From Mycobacterium sp. SMC-8 (GTDB lineage: Bacteria; Actinomycetota; Actinomycetes; Mycobacteriales; Mycobacteriaceae): 64,000 nt of DNA. The DNA lies in assembly GCF_025263565.1 (NCBI RefSeq), contig NZ_CP079865.1:3906001-3970000 (forward strand), read 5' to 3'. Below the pieces are notes generated by a model, which saw only the letters and a program-made list of their open reading frames with translations, was not told the origin of the DNA and did not search any database. Made by a program: the position numbers and the translations under genes. Positions 10,019 to 22,550 of the stretch are shown here, one piece after another (within the stretch, counting starts at the first letter, position 1; the number at the start of each line of letters is the position of its first letter).

Positions 10019-10530
10019 CGCGCACCCCCCGCGCCGGCCAGGGCGACGGTGTAGGCGCACGTGCAGGAGGCGGCGATGGACGCCAGCAGTCCGGCCCGGT
10101 ATCCGGACAGCGCGCCGGCCGCGGCCGCGGCGCTGTCAGCCGACGTGCGTAGCGCGCCGATCACGTCGTCGACCCGCGGTTCGGGCACCGACGCCGGGGT
10201 CGACGTCGTCGTGGCGGTGGCGCTGGTGGTCGGGGCGGCCTGCCCGGTCATGCGCACGATCTCCTCGGCCAGCGCCTCGGCGTGCGCCGAGCGCTGCGCG
10301 GCGACCTCTGTCAGCGCGTCGGCGAGCTGTCCGCGCGACGTGGTGGCGAGGTCGCCGGCGAGCCGGCTGTCGGAGCGGGCCCGGTCCAGTGCGGTGGTGA
10401 GATCGTCGAGGTCAGGGGGAGGCGACGGGGCGCCGCAGGCCGCAGCGCCGACACCCAAGGCGGCCAGGGCGGCCGTACCGACGAGCACACGTCGACGGCT
10501 GACGGTCGGCGGCTGGCTCGGCACGACCAC
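10015..10530 (-). CDS. Tat-exported alanine-rich lipoprotein (Rv2843-like)
   Basis: A 171-residue protein whose N-terminus has a twin-arginine motif SRRRVLVG (11-18), a hydrophobic stretch and a possible lipobox ending ALGVGAAAC (about Cys32), so it is probably exported and lipid-anchored. The mature part is Ala/Thr-rich and helical (LDDLTTALDRARSDSRLAGD, AAQRSAHAEALAEEIVRMTG). No enzymatic motif is seen. It is co-transcribed with the DUF4439 gene, an arrangement conserved in M. tuberculosis, and divergent from rimP. Confidence 0.7.
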   Translation of the reverse strand: MVVPSQPPTVSRRRVLVGTAALAALGVGAAACGAPSPPPDLDDLTTALDRARSDSRLAGDLATTSRGQLADALTEVAAQRSAHAEALAEEIVRMTGQAAPTTSATATTTSTPASVPEPRVDDVIGALRTSADSAAAAAGALSGYRAGLLASIAASCTCAYTVALAGAGGAR

Positions 10531-10569
10531 ATCCTGCCACCCCGTCCCGGTGCCGCGTGCTTTCGGTCC

Positions 10570-10595
10570 TTGACCCCTCGGCGCTGGCGTATCGT
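10570..10595 (+). promoter_or_regulatory. Putative promoter of the rimP-nusA operon
   Basis: TTGACC (10570-10575) and TATCGT (10590-10595) lie upstream of rimP in the gap between divergent genes. The 14-bp spacing is short for a sigma-A promoter, so the -10 is better supported than the -35. Confidence 0.35.
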
Positions 10596-10663
10596 GGGGT
10601 GTCGGATTCGCAGGAGCCCTTCCTGCGGGCCGTGTCCGGACAACTCAAGACGAGGAGCTCGCC

Positions 10664-11188
10664 GTGGCGGAGCGGTCTGCGGGATTACCGTCGCAACGAC
10701 AGGTGGTCGAACTGCTCGACGGCGAATTCGCGCGCGCCGGATACGACATCGAGGACGTGGTCATCGACACCGCCGCGCGTCCGCCGCGCATCACCGTCGT
10801 CACCGACAGTGATCGGGGCCTGGACCTCGATTCGATCGCCGAACTGTCCCGCACGGCGTCCGCGCTACTCGACGATCTCGACACCGCACCCTACGTGCTC
10901 GAGGTGACGTCACCTGGGGTGGACCGCCCGCTGACCACCGAGAAGCACTACCGCAGAGCGCAGGGCCGGCTCGCCCGGATCGCGCTGGTCGACGGCTCGA
11001 CGCTGACCGGCCGCATCGGCCGCGTCGGCGACGGCACCGTCGGGGTCGTCGTGCGTGAGGCCCGGAACAACCTGACGGTCCGCGACATCGCGATCGACTC
11101 GATCGCCGAAGCTGTTGTCCAGGTGGAGTTTTCGCCGCCGAACCCACGGGAGCTGGAGCTGGCCGGCGTCTCCGGAGAGGAAGCCTGA
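10664..11188 (+). CDS. rimP: Ribosome maturation factor RimP
   Basis: A 174-residue protein with the RimP N-terminal alpha/beta domain ([20 protein letters not shown], ending in [20 protein letters not shown]) and a C-terminal SH3-like domain. RimP binds 30S precursors and aids assembly of the 3' domain with S12. The GTG start at 10664 follows a GAGGAG Shine-Dalgarno. It heads the conserved rimP-nusA-ylxR-infB-rbfA order, with nusA starting 2 nt after its stop. Confidence 0.93.
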   Translation: MAERSAGLPSQRQVVELLDGEFARAGYDIEDVVIDTAARPPRITVVTDSDRGLDLDSIAELSRTASALLDDLDTAPYVLEVTSPGVDRPLTTEKHYRRAQGRLARIALVDGSTLTGRIGRVGDGTVGVVVREARNNLTVRDIAIDSIAEAVVQVEFSPPNPRELELAGVSGEEA

Positions 11189-11190
11189 GC

Positions 11191-12252
11191 ATGAACATCG
11201 ACATGGCGGCCCTGCATGCCATCGAAGCCGACAAAGGAATCACCGTCGACGTGGTGGTCGACACCATCAAGACGGCGCTGCTGACGGCCTACCGGCACAC
11301 CGAAGGCCACGAGCCCGACGCCCGCATCGACATTGACCGCAAGACCGGCGTGGTCAAGGTCATGGCCAGGCAGACCGATCAAGACGGCAATGTGCTGCAC
11401 GAATGGGACGACACCCCTGAGGGTTTCGGCCGGATCGCGGCGACCACGGCTCGGCAGGTGATCCTGCAGCGCCTGCGCGACGCCGAGAACGAAAAGAACT
11501 ACGGCGAGTTCTCGGCCCGCGAGGGTGACATCGTCGCCGGGGTGATCCAGCGCGATGCCCGCGCCAATGCCCGCGGTCTGGTGGTGGTGCGGATGGGTAG
11601 CGAGACCAAGGGTTCCGAGGGCGTGATTCCGGCCGCCGAACAGGTGCCCGGTGAGAGCTACGAGCACGGCGACCGACTGCGCTGCTACGTCGTCGGGGTG
11701 ACCCGCGGGGCCAGGGAACCGCTCATCACGCTGTCGCGGACGCACCCGAACCTGGTGCGCAAGTTGTTCTCGCTGGAGGTGCCCGAGATCGCCGACGGCT
11801 CGGTGGAGATCGTCGCGGTGGCGCGGGAGGCAGGGCACCGCTCCAAGATCGCCGTCGCGTCCAGGGCGCCCGGGCTCAACGCCAAAGGCGCCTGCATCGG
11901 GCCGATGGGGCAGCGGGTGCGCAACGTAATGAGCGAGTTGTCCGGCGAGAAGATCGACATCATCGACTACGACGAGGACCCCGCCCGGTTCGTTGCCAAC
12001 GCGCTCTCGCCGGCCAAGGTGGTCTCGGTGACGGTGATCGACGAGGCCGCACGGGCGGCGCGGGTCATCGTGCCGGACTTCCAGCTGTCCCTGGCGATCG
12101 GCAAGGAAGGTCAGAACGCGCGCCTGGCGGCGCGGCTGACCGGCTGGCGCATCGACATCCGCAGCGACGATGCGGCGGCCGAAGGGCATCCCGGCCCGTC
12201 CGCGCACGCGCCGCGACCGGAGAGGTCCGGCGAACGGTCCGGCGAACACTGA
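11191..12252 (+). CDS. nusA: Transcription termination/antitermination factor NusA
   Basis: A 353-residue NusA of the short actinobacterial type: N-terminal RNA polymerase-binding domain (1 to about 105), S1 domain (about 105-180, [20 protein letters not shown]), and KH1/KH2 domains (ending [22 protein letters not shown]). It lacks the C-terminal acidic repeats of E. coli NusA; the last residues are a basic/Pro-rich tail. It controls pausing, termination and rRNA antitermination. M. tuberculosis NusA is 347 aa. Confidence 0.95.
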   Translation: MNIDMAALHAIEADKGITVDVVVDTIKTALLTAYRHTEGHEPDARIDIDRKTGVVKVMARQTDQDGNVLHEWDDTPEGFGRIAATTARQVILQRLRDAENEKNYGEFSAREGDIVAGVIQRDARANARGLVVVRMGSETKGSEGVIPAAEQVPGESYEHGDRLRCYVVGVTRGAREPLITLSRTHPNLVRKLFSLEVPEIADGSVEIVAVAREAGHRSKIAVASRAPGLNAKGACIGPMGQRVRNVMSELSGEKIDIIDYDEDPARFVANALSPAKVVSVTVIDEAARAARVIVPDFQLSLAIGKEGQNARLAARLTGWRIDIRSDDAAAEGHPGPSAHAPRPERSGERSGEH

Positions 12253-12306
12253 GCCGACACCACTGGCCATTGCGCACCGGTTTTCCTCTCAGCACTGCGG
12301 TGACGG

Positions 12307-12318
12307 TAGACTCAGCCG
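12307..12318 (+). promoter_or_regulatory. -10 box TAGACT for leaderless ylxR transcript
   Basis: TAGACT at 12307-12312 is a near-ideal mycobacterial -10, and the GTG at 12318 lies exactly where a transcript would start. This decides the ylxR start and suggests an internal promoter feeding ylxR-infB. Confidence 0.55.
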
Positions 12319-12656
12319 TGGTCCAGCGCGAGACATCGGCTCGGATGCGGAAAAACACCGTCAAACCCTCGGGTGCACCGGTGCGGACCTGCATCGGATG
12401 CCGGAAACGAGAGCTGGCCGTCGATTTGCTCCGGGTTGTCGCTGTCGACTCCGGGAATGGCGAGCACGCCGTGACCGTTGACGAAGCGAGACGGCTTCCT
12501 GGGCGGGGCGCTTGGCTGCACCCCGATCCGGGTTGCCTGCAAGCCGCAGTTCGGCGGCGGGCGTTCAGCCGAGCGCTACGGATCACCGGTTCACCGGACA
12601 TCACCGCGTTGTCCGACGCGTTCCCGACCGGGGGCGCCACGACACACTCGGGCTAG
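12318..12656 (+). CDS. ylxR: YlxR-family RNA-binding protein
   Basis: A 112-residue protein of the YlxR/DUF448 family, always encoded between nusA and infB. The signature PVRTCIGCRKRE followed by basic residues and a GRGAWLHPDPGCLQ stretch identifies it. The family is small, basic and thought to bind RNA or act as a nucleoid-associated regulator. The open frame could begin at 12270, but the GTG at 12318 sits 6 nt behind a TAGACT -10 box and is favoured. Confidence 0.85.
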   Translation: MVQRETSARMRKNTVKPSGAPVRTCIGCRKRELAVDLLRVVAVDSGNGEHAVTVDEARRLPGRGAWLHPDPGCLQAAVRRRAFSRALRITGSPDITALSDAFPTGGATTHSG

Positions 12657-12769
12657 AGAACAGGTAAGCGAAGAACATGAGCACACCGTGAAGTCCCGAT
12701 GACCATGCGTCATAGCTAAACCGAGGCGCGGCGCCTACCACCGCTGTCGCCTCCCAGACAGGAGATGTA

Positions 12770-15550
12770 GTGGCAGGTAAGGCCCGCGTGCACGAGTTGG
12801 CTAAGGAACTCGGTGTCACGAGTAAGGAAGTGCTCGCCCGGCTCAGTGAGCAGGGTGAATTCGTCAAGTCGGCGTCCTCGACGGTGGAGGCTCCCGTCGC
12901 GCGCCGGCTGCGTGAATCGTTCGGCGGATCCAAGCCGGACAAGTCCGCCGGTGCCGCCGGCGGAAACGGCTCCGCAGCAGCCGCGGCCAAGCCGGCCGCG
13001 CCGCAGAGCCGGCCGGCGCCCAAGCCCGGCCCTCCCGTAGTCCAGCAGCCCGCGGCACCGGCCGCACCGCCTGCGCCTCCGGCACCGCCGGCCGCGCCGG
13101 CGCAGCCCCCGGCCGCACCGCCCAGCCCGGCTGCCGCGGCCCCGCAGGCGACCCCCGCGGCACCGTCGGCCCGGCCCACCCCGACCCCCGGACCGCGGCC
13201 GGGTCCCGGCGGTCCCCGGCCGGGCGCCCCGAAGCCCGCGCCGAGGACGCCTCGCGTGGGCAACAACCCCTTCTCTTCGCAGCAACCGGTCGAGCGGCCG
13301 GCGCCCAGGCCGCAGGGTCCGGGCGGGCCCCGGCCCGGCCCCGGTGCCGGCGGCCCCCGCCCCGGTGGCGGCCCCCGCCCCGGCGCTACGCCCGGCAACA
13401 TGCCGCCGCGCCCGGCCGGCGCGCGTCCCGGACAGGGCCCGCGCCCCGGTGGCGGCCCTCGCCCCGGTGGCGGCCCGCGCCCTGCACCCGGCGGCGTCGG
13501 CCGTCCCGGCGGCGGTGGCGGTGGCGGTAACTACCGCGGTGGCGGTGCCGGCGGTGGCGGCGGTGCCGCTGCAGGCGGTGGATTCCGCGGTCGTCCCGGT
13601 GGCGGCGGTGGCCGTCCCGGTCAGCGCGGCGGCGCCGCAGGCGCCTTCGGCCGTCCCGGCGGCGCCCCGAAGCGTGGTCGCAAGTCGAAGCGCGCGAAAA
13701 GGGCCGAATACGAGAACATGCAGGCCCCGGTCGTCGGCGGCGTGCGGCTCCCGCACGGCAACGGCGAGACGATCCGGCTGGCCCGCGGCGCGTCGCTGAG
13801 CGATTTCGCCGAGAAGATCAACGCCAACCCGGCCTCGCTGGTCCAGGCGCTGTTCAACCTCGGTGAGATGGTGACCGCGACACAGTCCGTCGGCGACGAG
13901 ACCCTCGAGCTGCTCGGCAGCGAGATGAACTACGTCGTGCAGGTCGTGTCCCCGGAGGACGAGGACCGCGAGCTGCTGCAGTCCTTCGACCTGTCCTACG
14001 GCGAGGACGAGGGCGGCGAGGAGGACCTCGAGTTCCGGCCGCCGGTCGTCACCGTCATGGGTCACGTCGACCACGGCAAGACCCGCCTGCTGGACACGAT
14101 CCGCAACGCCACCGTCCGCGAGGGCGAGGCCGGCGGCATCACCCAGCACATCGGCGCCTACCAGGTCACCGTCGATCTGGACGGCAACGAGCGGCCCATC
14201 ACGTTCATCGACACCCCGGGCCACGAGGCGTTCACCGCCATGCGTGCCCGCGGCGCGAAGGCCACCGACATCGCGATCCTGGTGGTCGCAGCCGACGACG
14301 GCGTGATGCCGCAGACGGTGGAGGCGGTCAACCACGCCCAAGCCGCCGATGTGCCGATCGTGGTCGCGGTCAACAAGATCGACAAGGAGGGCGCCGACCC
14401 TTCCAAGATCCGTGGTCAGCTCACCGAGTACGGGCTGGTGCCCGAGGAGTACGGCGGCGACACGATGTTCGTCGACATCTCCGCCAAGGCGGGCACCAAC
14501 ATCGAGGCGCTGCTGGAAGCCGTCATCCTGACCGCCGACGCGTCGCTGGACCTGCGGGCCAACCCCGACATGGAGGCCCAGGGCGTCGCGATCGAGGCGC
14601 ATCTGGACCGGGGCCGCGGCCCGGTGGCGACCGTGCTCATCCAGCGCGGCACGCTGCGGGTCGGCGACTCGGTGGTCGCGGGCGACGCTTACGGCCGCGT
14701 CCGCCGCATGGTCGACGAACACGGCGAGGACGTCACCGAGGCGCTGCCGTCACGGCCGGTGCAGGTCATCGGGTTCACATCAGTGCCCGGCGCCGGTGAC
14801 AACTTCCTGGTCGTCGACGAGGACCGCATCGCACGGCAGATCGCCGACCGGCGCAGCGCGCGCAAGCGCAACGCGCTGGCCGCCCGCACCCGCAAGCGGA
14901 TCAGCCTGGAGGACTTGGATTCGGCGCTGAAGGAAACCAGCCAGCTGAACCTGATCCTCAAGGGCGACAACGCCGGTACGGTCGAGGCGCTCGAGGAGGC
15001 CCTGCTGGGCATCCAGGTCGACGACGAGGTGGAACTGCGCGTCATCGACCGCGGCGTCGGCGGTGTCACCGAGACCAACGTCAACCTGGCGTCGGCGTCG
15101 GACGCGATCATCATCGGCTTCAACGTCCGTGCCGAGGGCAAGGCGACGGAGCTGGCCAACCGTGAGGGCGTGGAGATCCGGTACTACTCGGTGATCTACC
15201 AGGCCATCGACGAGATCGAGAGCGCGCTCAAGGGCATGCTCAAGCCGATCTACGAGGAGCGCGAGCTCGGCCGCGCCGAGATCCGGGCGATCTTCCGGTC
15301 GTCGAAGGTCGGCAACATCGCCGGCTGCCTCGTCCAGTCGGGCATCATGCGGCGCAACGCCAAGGCGCGCCTGCTGCGCGACAACGTCGTGGTCGCCGAG
15401 AACCTCACCGTGTCGTCGCTGCGCCGCGAGAAGGAGGACGTCACCGAGGTCCGCGACGGTTACGAATGCGGTCTGACCTTGACGTACTCCGACATCAAGG
15501 AAGGCGACGTCATCGAGACGTACGAGCTGGTCGAGAAGGCGAGGGCGTAG
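12770..15550 (+). CDS. infB: Translation initiation factor IF-2
   Basis: A 926-residue GTPase delivering fMet-tRNA to the 30S subunit. Residues 1-52 form the IF2 N-terminal helical domain ([22 protein letters not shown]). About 270 residues of Pro/Ala/Gly-rich low-complexity linker follow, with [13 protein letters not shown] repeats; this linker is characteristic of high-GC actinobacteria. The G domain begins at GHVDHGKT (431-438) with DTPGHEAF and NKID, followed by domains II-IV. The GTG at 12770 has an AGGAG Shine-Dalgarno. The 113-bp gap before it shows no gene. Confidence 0.96.
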   Translation: MAGKARVHELAKELGVTSKEVLARLSEQGEFVKSASSTVEAPVARRLRESFGGSKPDKSAGAAGGNGSAAAAAKPAAPQSRPAPKPGPPVVQQPAAPAAPPAPPAPPAAPAQPPAAPPSPAAAAPQATPAAPSARPTPTPGPRPGPGGPRPGAPKPAPRTPRVGNNPFSSQQPVERPAPRPQGPGGPRPGPGAGGPRPGGGPRPGATPGNMPPRPAGARPGQGPRPGGGPRPGGGPRPAPGGVGRPGGGGGGGNYRGGGAGGGGGAAAGGGFRGRPGGGGGRPGQRGGAAGAFGRPGGAPKRGRKSKRAKRAEYENMQAPVVGGVRLPHGNGETIRLARGASLSDFAEKINANPASLVQALFNLGEMVTATQSVGDETLELLGSEMNYVVQVVSPEDEDRELLQSFDLSYGEDEGGEEDLEFRPPVVTVMGHVDHGKTRLLDTIRNATVREGEAGGITQHIGAYQVTVDLDGNERPITFIDTPGHEAFTAMRARGAKATDIAILVVAADDGVMPQTVEAVNHAQAADVPIVVAVNKIDKEGADPSKIRGQLTEYGLVPEEYGGDTMFVDISAKAGTNIEALLEAVILTADASLDLRANPDMEAQGVAIEAHLDRGRGPVATVLIQRGTLRVGDSVVAGDAYGRVRRMVDEHGEDVTEALPSRPVQVIGFTSVPGAGDNFLVVDEDRIARQIADRRSARKRNALAARTRKRISLEDLDSALKETSQLNLILKGDNAGTVEALEEALLGIQVDDEVELRVIDRGVGGVTETNVNLASASDAIIIGFNVRAEGKATELANREGVEIRYYSVIYQAIDEIESALKGMLKPIYEERELGRAEIRAIFRSSKVGNIAGCLVQSGIMRRNAKARLLRDNVVVAENLTVSSLRREKEDVTEVRDGYECGLTLTYSDIKEGDVIETYELVEKARA

Positions 15551-15577
15551 TGACCGAGCGCTCGCGCGAGGAGCGTC

Positions 15578-18414
<2,837 letters not shown>

Positions 18415-18435
18415 CGGTCGCCTTCAAGACCGTCC

Positions 18436-19059
18436 TCATACAGCCGGGCGCCGTGTCGCGGTGACCGTCCACACCTCGCGCCGGCCGGCGCGGGCAACAT
18501 CGACTGTGGCGTCTCCCAGTCCGGCGGTGTCGGACAGTGCCGCAAAGGTTCTCGCTTGCTGTTCGGTCCATCCATGGCTGGCGAAACCGGTGGCGTCGGG
18601 CGCCACCTGCCGCTCCACGGCGAGTAACCGCCCACCGGGCACGAGCACCCGATGAATCTCGGCCAGGGCCAGGCTGACGTCGCGCCAGTGGTGCACCGTG
18701 GCCAGAGCCCACACGACCGTCGCTGACGCGTCCGGCACCGGCAGCACCTCGGCTGTGCCCTGGGCCCAGGTGATCGCCGGACGCCCCCGGGTGACTGCGC
18801 GCGCCACCCGCAACATCGAGTCGGACGGGTCGACACCGGTGACCCGCGCACCCCGCGCCGCCGCGGTGCGGGCGCCGTTGCCTGGCCCGCACCCGATGTC
18901 GACGACGTGGTCGCCCGCCGTGATGTCGGTCAGGTCGGCCGCCAGCACCGCGGTGCGGCGGCCGGCGAGCAGGAAGAGCACCGCGAACAGATCACCGGTC
19001 AGTCCGCAGAATCCCGGGTGATCACCATGGTGGTTGACCGGGCGTTCGACTGCGCTCAT
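18436..19059 (-). CDS. SAM-dependent class I methyltransferase
   Basis: A 207-residue small-molecule methyltransferase (Methyltransf_11 type). SAM-binding motif I is VVDIGCGPGNGA, followed by VTGVDPSDSML (motif post-I acidic residue) and LVPGGRLLAVER (motif III). The substrate cannot be predicted. It is convergent with dinF and lies where M. tuberculosis carries the ugp sugar-transport genes, so the locus differs. The ATG at 19059 gives MSAVERPVNHHGDHP; six further residues upstream are possible. Confidence 0.8.
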   Translation of the reverse strand: MSAVERPVNHHGDHPGFCGLTGDLFAVLFLLAGRRTAVLAADLTDITAGDHVVDIGCGPGNGARTAAARGARVTGVDPSDSMLRVARAVTRGRPAITWAQGTAEVLPVPDASATVVWALATVHHWRDVSLALAEIHRVLVPGGRLLAVERQVAPDATGFASHGWTEQQARTFAALSDTAGLGDATVDVARAGRREVWTVTATRRPAV

Positions 19060-19099
19060 GGCTCGACTCTGGCGCACCCGGCGGGGGCGCTGTCAAGCC

Positions 19100-19161
19100 G
19101 CCGAGCGTGCGGATCTGCGAGCGACACGCCGGGGCGGAAGGCACAGACACGCACGTTCGCG
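19100..19161. repeat. Intergenic palindromic repeat, copy 3
   Basis: 62-bp copy: starts GCCGAGCGTGCG (19100-19111), has GCGACACGCCGG in the middle and ends CAGACACGCACGTTCGCGG (19144-19162). Length and ends match copy 2 upstream of cobB. Confidence 0.65.
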
Positions 19162-19172
19162 GTACCAGTAGG

Positions 19173-19220
19173 TGCCGGACCTGCGTCCGGCTTCGCCCTA
19201 TTGCCGGACCTGCGTCCGGC
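19173..19220. repeat. Duplicated hairpin TGCCGGACCTGCGTCCGGC
   Basis: The 19-mer occurs at 19173-19191 and 19202-19220, 29 bp apart. Each copy is a perfect 7-bp stem (GCCGGAC/GTCCGGC) with a CTGC loop. The second copy encodes the last residues of the enoyl-CoA hydratase. No U-tract follows, so it is not a canonical terminator, but tandem stems at a gene end could slow polymerase or protect the 3' end. Confidence 0.55.
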
Positions 19221-19962
19221 CGCGGTCCATCACACCGCTGCGGCTCGCCGCGATGTCGTCGCCGCTGGTGCTTTTCATCCATTCGCGGGCCGCTGCCGCC
19301 TCCTGCCACAGCGCCGCACTGTTCTGCGCCTCGTCGATCTGGTGGTAGGACGCCATCAGCGCGCGCACCGCCTTCTGGTTGTTGCCGACGATCGACGTCG
19401 CGATCTGGCGAGCTGTGCCGAGCAGCTCGCCGTGCGGCACCACCTGCGTGACCAGCCCGCACCGCAGCGCGTCCTCGGCCGACAGGTAGTCGCCGGTCAT
19501 GCTCATACGCCTGGCCATTCCGACGCCGACCTTCTGCGGCAGCCGGACCGACAGGCCCCAGGTGGGCAGCAGGCCGACCCGGGCGTGGGTGTCGGCGAAG
19601 CGGGCCTGCTCGGAGGCGATCAGGATGTCGCAGTACAACGCGATCTCCAGGCCGCCGGTCACCGCGGCGCCGTTGATCGCCCCGATCACCGGCTTGGTCA
19701 TCGGCGGCCACTTCGGTGAGATGTCGGGCAGTTCGGTGGTGTCGCCGAGCTCTTTGAGGTCCAGACCGGCGCAGAAGACCGGATCGGCACCCGTAAGGAT
19801 CACGACATCGACGTCATCGTCGGCCTCCGCTTCACGTAGCGCCTCGAACAGGCGGCCGCGCAACGCGGCCGACAGCGCGTTGCGGGACCCGGGCCGGTTC
19901 AGCGTCAGGATCTGGATGCGGTCCTGGGTGTCGATCAGCAAGACGTCCTCTGCGGTGCTCAT
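19198..19962 (-). CDS. Enoyl-CoA hydratase/isomerase family protein
   Basis: A 254-residue crotonase-fold protein. Oxyanion-hole segments are PVFCAGLDLKELG and AINGAAVTGGLEIALYCDI; downstream HARVGLLPTWGLSVRLPQKVG is typical of EchA proteins, probably the counterpart of M. tuberculosis EchA16 (Rv2831). It would hydrate or isomerise acyl-CoA in beta-oxidation or steroid/lipid catabolism; the chain specificity is not visible. The ATG at 19962 lies 6 nt behind a TACGGT -10 box on its strand, implying a leaderless mRNA. The frame stays open far upstream but crosses other genes. Confidence 0.88.
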   Translation of the reverse strand: MSTAEDVLLIDTQDRIQILTLNRPGSRNALSAALRGRLFEALREAEADDDVDVVILTGADPVFCAGLDLKELGDTTELPDISPKWPPMTKPVIGAINGAAVTGGLEIALYCDILIASEQARFADTHARVGLLPTWGLSVRLPQKVGVGMARRMSMTGDYLSAEDALRCGLVTQVVPHGELLGTARQIATSIVGNNQKAVRALMASYHQIDEAQNSAALWQEAAAAREWMKSTSGDDIAASRSGVMDRGRTQVRQ

Positions 19963-20008
19963 CGCCACACCGTATCGGCCCCCGCCTGCGCGCCCTATCG
20001 TGGATTCC
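19963..20008. promoter_or_regulatory. Divergent promoters giving two leaderless mRNAs
   Basis: On the minus strand TACGGT (19974-19969) is followed by 6 nt and the ATG of the hydratase. On the plus strand TATCGT (19996-20001) is followed by 7 nt and the ATG of the DUF2277 gene. Both fit TANNNT -10 boxes, and neither start has a Shine-Dalgarno. Confidence 0.5.
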
Positions 20009-20275
20009 ATGTGCCGAAACATCACCGAGCTACGCGGCCTCGAACCGGCCGCGACGGCCGACGAGATCGAGGCCGCGGCCCGGCAGTACGTCCGGAAGGT
20101 CAGCGGCATCACCCGGCCGTCGGGGGCCAACGTTGACGCGTTCGAAGCCGCGGTCGCCGAGGTCACCGAATCCACCCGAAGACTGCTGGCCGGCCTGCAG
20201 CCACGTCGGCAACCCCCGAAGACCGTTCCGCCGCTGCGCCGCCCCGAAGTGCGGGCACGGCTGAACCTGGCATGA
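20009..20275 (+). CDS. DUF2277 family protein
   Basis: An 88-residue protein opening MCRNITELRGLEPAATADEI, the hallmark of DUF2277, and containing EAAARQYVRKVSGITRPS. The family is small, helical and uncharacterised. The ATG at 20009 is placed by a TATCGT -10 box 7 nt upstream. The end overlaps the next gene by 4 nt (ATGA), so the DUF1802 protein is translationally coupled. Confidence 0.8.
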   Translation: MCRNITELRGLEPAATADEIEAAARQYVRKVSGITRPSGANVDAFEAAVAEVTESTRRLLAGLQPRRQPPKTVPPLRRPEVRARLNLA

Positions 20276-20844
20276 CAGCCACCCTGGCCCGGCCCGCCCT
20301 CAAGGAGTGGAGTGCGGCGATCCACGCGCTGCTCGACGGCAGGCAGACCGTGCTGCTGCGCAAGGGGGGAATCCACGAGAAGCGCTTCGAGGTGGCTCCC
20401 GAAGTGGCCGCGTCGCGGTTCCTGTTGTTCCCGACCGTGGCGCACAGTCACGCCGAGCGGGTCCGTCCTGAACACCGCGATCTGCTCGAGCCGGCAGCCG
20501 CCGACAGCACCGAGGACGCCATCGTGGTGCGCGCGGGTGCGACCGTGGTTGCCGCTATCGCTGTGGAGCGGCCAGAAGGACTGAAAGCCGTTGCGCCATT
20601 TCATATCTGGACGGAAGAGTCGGTGCGGTCCGACCGGCTCGACTTCCGCCCCCGGCATCGGCTGACCGCACTGGTCGTCTCGGCGGTGCCGCTGGCCGAG
20701 CCGGTGCGCCTGGTGCGCACCCCGGACTACCGCGGTTGTTCCAGCTGGGTCCAGCTGCCCGTCGACCCGGTCTGGGGCCCGCCGGTGCACACCGACTGCG
20801 AGCTGGACCGCGTCGCCGGGCTCGTGCGGAGCTCAGTCGGCTGA
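20272..20844 (+). CDS. DUF1802 family protein
   Basis: A 190-residue protein with the DUF1802 pattern: LKEWSAAIHALLDGRQTVLLRKGGIHEKRFEV near the N-terminus, then SRFLLFPTVAHSHAERVRPEH. Family function is unknown. It overlaps the DUF2277 stop by 4 nt, and its 3' end overlaps the convergent hydrolase gene by 12 nt (20833-20844). Confidence 0.75.
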   Translation: MTATLARPALKEWSAAIHALLDGRQTVLLRKGGIHEKRFEVAPEVAASRFLLFPTVAHSHAERVRPEHRDLLEPAAADSTEDAIVVRAGATVVAAIAVERPEGLKAVAPFHIWTEESVRSDRLDFRPRHRLTALVVSAVPLAEPVRLVRTPDYRGCSSWVQLPVDPVWGPPVHTDCELDRVAGLVRSSVG

Positions 20845-22470
20845 CGGCGGGTGTGGGCCGGCCGGCAGCCTCAGATGGGTGTCCGCTCCCAGGTGCACGG
20901 TGTGCCGGGCGGTCGCACATGCGGTTGCGGTGGCTGCGTGTTCGCCGGTGCCCAGGTTGCGCAGGAAGCGAGGGTGGGAGCCGCCGGCGATCAGCAGCCG
21001 GATCCGTGATCCGGCCGGGAACGTCCACGCGGTCGGGTCGAGCTCGATTCGCACGGTGCCGGAGTCCGGTGCCGACGCCACGTAGCCGTCACTGACGTTG
21101 CGGGAGCGTCCTTGCGCGTCGACCTGACTGATCCGCGCGAACAGGTCGTTGTGCGGGTTGGCGCACGAGTGTGCCACCTCCAGCACGGGCGCACCGACGA
21201 GGTGCAGGTCGGCGGCCAGCGGCGGGCCGGTGAACGTGACGACGTCAGCGCGACGGGCCAGTGCGGTGTCGTCGCGGTATCCGCCGACGGGGGAGAGCAG
21301 ACGCCCGCCGACCGTCGGGGTCGGATCTGCCGGGTTGTACACGAAGGTGGCCGATGCCCCGTCATGAGGCGCCGTCGCCGCCAGTGCGCCGCCCGGCTGC
21401 GGATGCAAGACCAACGCCGGCATCGCGGGTTCCCAGTCCGGCAGGTCGAGCCAGCCGCGGCCACTCAGGTGGATGCGGACCGGCGAGCGGCGCTGCGGCG
21501 GCGCCCCGCCCAGATGGGTGGCGAGCCAGTCGAGGGTTTCCCGGAGCACGATCGGCGCGGCCTTGGTCATCATGTGTCCGTGCGTCCACGGCCCGACCGT
21601 GAGCCCGGCGGGAACGCCGCGGCCGGCAAGCAGGCTGTAGTGCTCGAGAGTCTGCTCGACGAACAGATCCTGCCAGCCGGTCAGCAACAACACCGGCACC
21701 TCTGCGCGTTCGGGCGCACGGCGGAGTCGGAGGCGGCTCCAGAACGGGTCGTCGATCTCGGGGTGGTCCAGCCAGGACTCGAACCACGGTGCGCCGTCAC
21801 CGAGCAGCGCGCGACTGGCCGCACCGAGCGGCAGCCCCAGCGACGCCTCCGTGACGCGGCGCTGCGCGCGGGCCTGACGCACCAGGGTGCGCAGCCGGTT
21901 CGGATCCTCCTGCCGTCCCACCAGATCGCTCCAGCCCAGGAAGTCGTTCAGCCCGAACGACCCGGTGCCCCAGCGGGGCCCGCTGACGTCGGTGGGGCCG
22001 ACAGTGATCACCGCGGCCCTGAGCTCCGGCGGCGGGTCCGAGAGCAGCGCCCACTGGGTGAAGCCCAGGTAGGACAACCCGACCGTGGCGAACGTGCCGG
22101 TGAACCATGGCTGGTCGCGCAGCCAGGCGGCGGTGTCCGCGCCGTCGTCGACCTCGTTGACGAACGGGTCGAACCCTCCGCCCGAGCCGTAGGTACCGCG
22201 CACACTCTGGAAGACGACGTGGTAGCCGCGCGCGGCGTAGAACGACCCGAACAGCGCCGCGAACGGGTAACCGCGCCCGTAGGGGCCGCGCACCAGCAGT
22301 GTGCCCGCGGGCACGCCGGTGTGGGGCACGTAGTGGTCGGCGACCAGTTCGACCCCGTCGCGCATCGGTACCCGCACCGCCCGGTGCACCGTGAAATCGC
22401 AGACCGGCGGCGGAAGCCCCAGGGTGCGGCTGACGGCGTGCCGGGTCCGGCGGACGATTCCAGAGCTCAC
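20833..22470 (-). CDS. CocE/NonD-family alpha/beta hydrolase
   Basis: A 545-residue hydrolase of the X-Pro dipeptidyl-peptidase S15/CocE family (Rv2800-like). The N-terminal domain has VPMRDGVELVADHYVP and the nucleophile Ser133 in GLSYLG. The C-terminal half is the jelly-roll domain typical of CocE (VARISQVDAQGRSRNVSDGY-like stretch, then PDSGTVRIELDPTAWTFPAGSRIRL). No signal peptide is evident, so cytoplasmic. It cleaves esters or acyl groups; the natural substrate is unknown. GTG start at 22470. Confidence 0.85.
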   Translation of the reverse strand: MSSGIVRRTRHAVSRTLGLPPPVCDFTVHRAVRVPMRDGVELVADHYVPHTGVPAGTLLVRGPYGRGYPFAALFGSFYAARGYHVVFQSVRGTYGSGGGFDPFVNEVDDGADTAAWLRDQPWFTGTFATVGLSYLGFTQWALLSDPPPELRAAVITVGPTDVSGPRWGTGSFGLNDFLGWSDLVGRQEDPNRLRTLVRQARAQRRVTEASLGLPLGAASRALLGDGAPWFESWLDHPEIDDPFWSRLRLRRAPERAEVPVLLLTGWQDLFVEQTLEHYSLLAGRGVPAGLTVGPWTHGHMMTKAAPIVLRETLDWLATHLGGAPPQRRSPVRIHLSGRGWLDLPDWEPAMPALVLHPQPGGALAATAPHDGASATFVYNPADPTPTVGGRLLSPVGGYRDDTALARRADVVTFTGPPLAADLHLVGAPVLEVAHSCANPHNDLFARISQVDAQGRSRNVSDGYVASAPDSGTVRIELDPTAWTFPAGSRIRLLIAGGSHPRFLRNLGTGEHAATATACATARHTVHLGADTHLRLPAGPHPPSAD

Positions 22471-22550
22471 CTAGCGAACCCTACTGGCCAGTTCACCGCC
22501 GCCAGATGTCCGAGCGACATCAGCGGATATCGGTAGGTCCAGCAATCTCA

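Noticed and set aside
12716..14722. 668-aa minus-strand frame opposite infB
   Set aside because: Low-complexity translation opposite the Pro/Gly-rich IF2 linker and G domain; no start signal or family.
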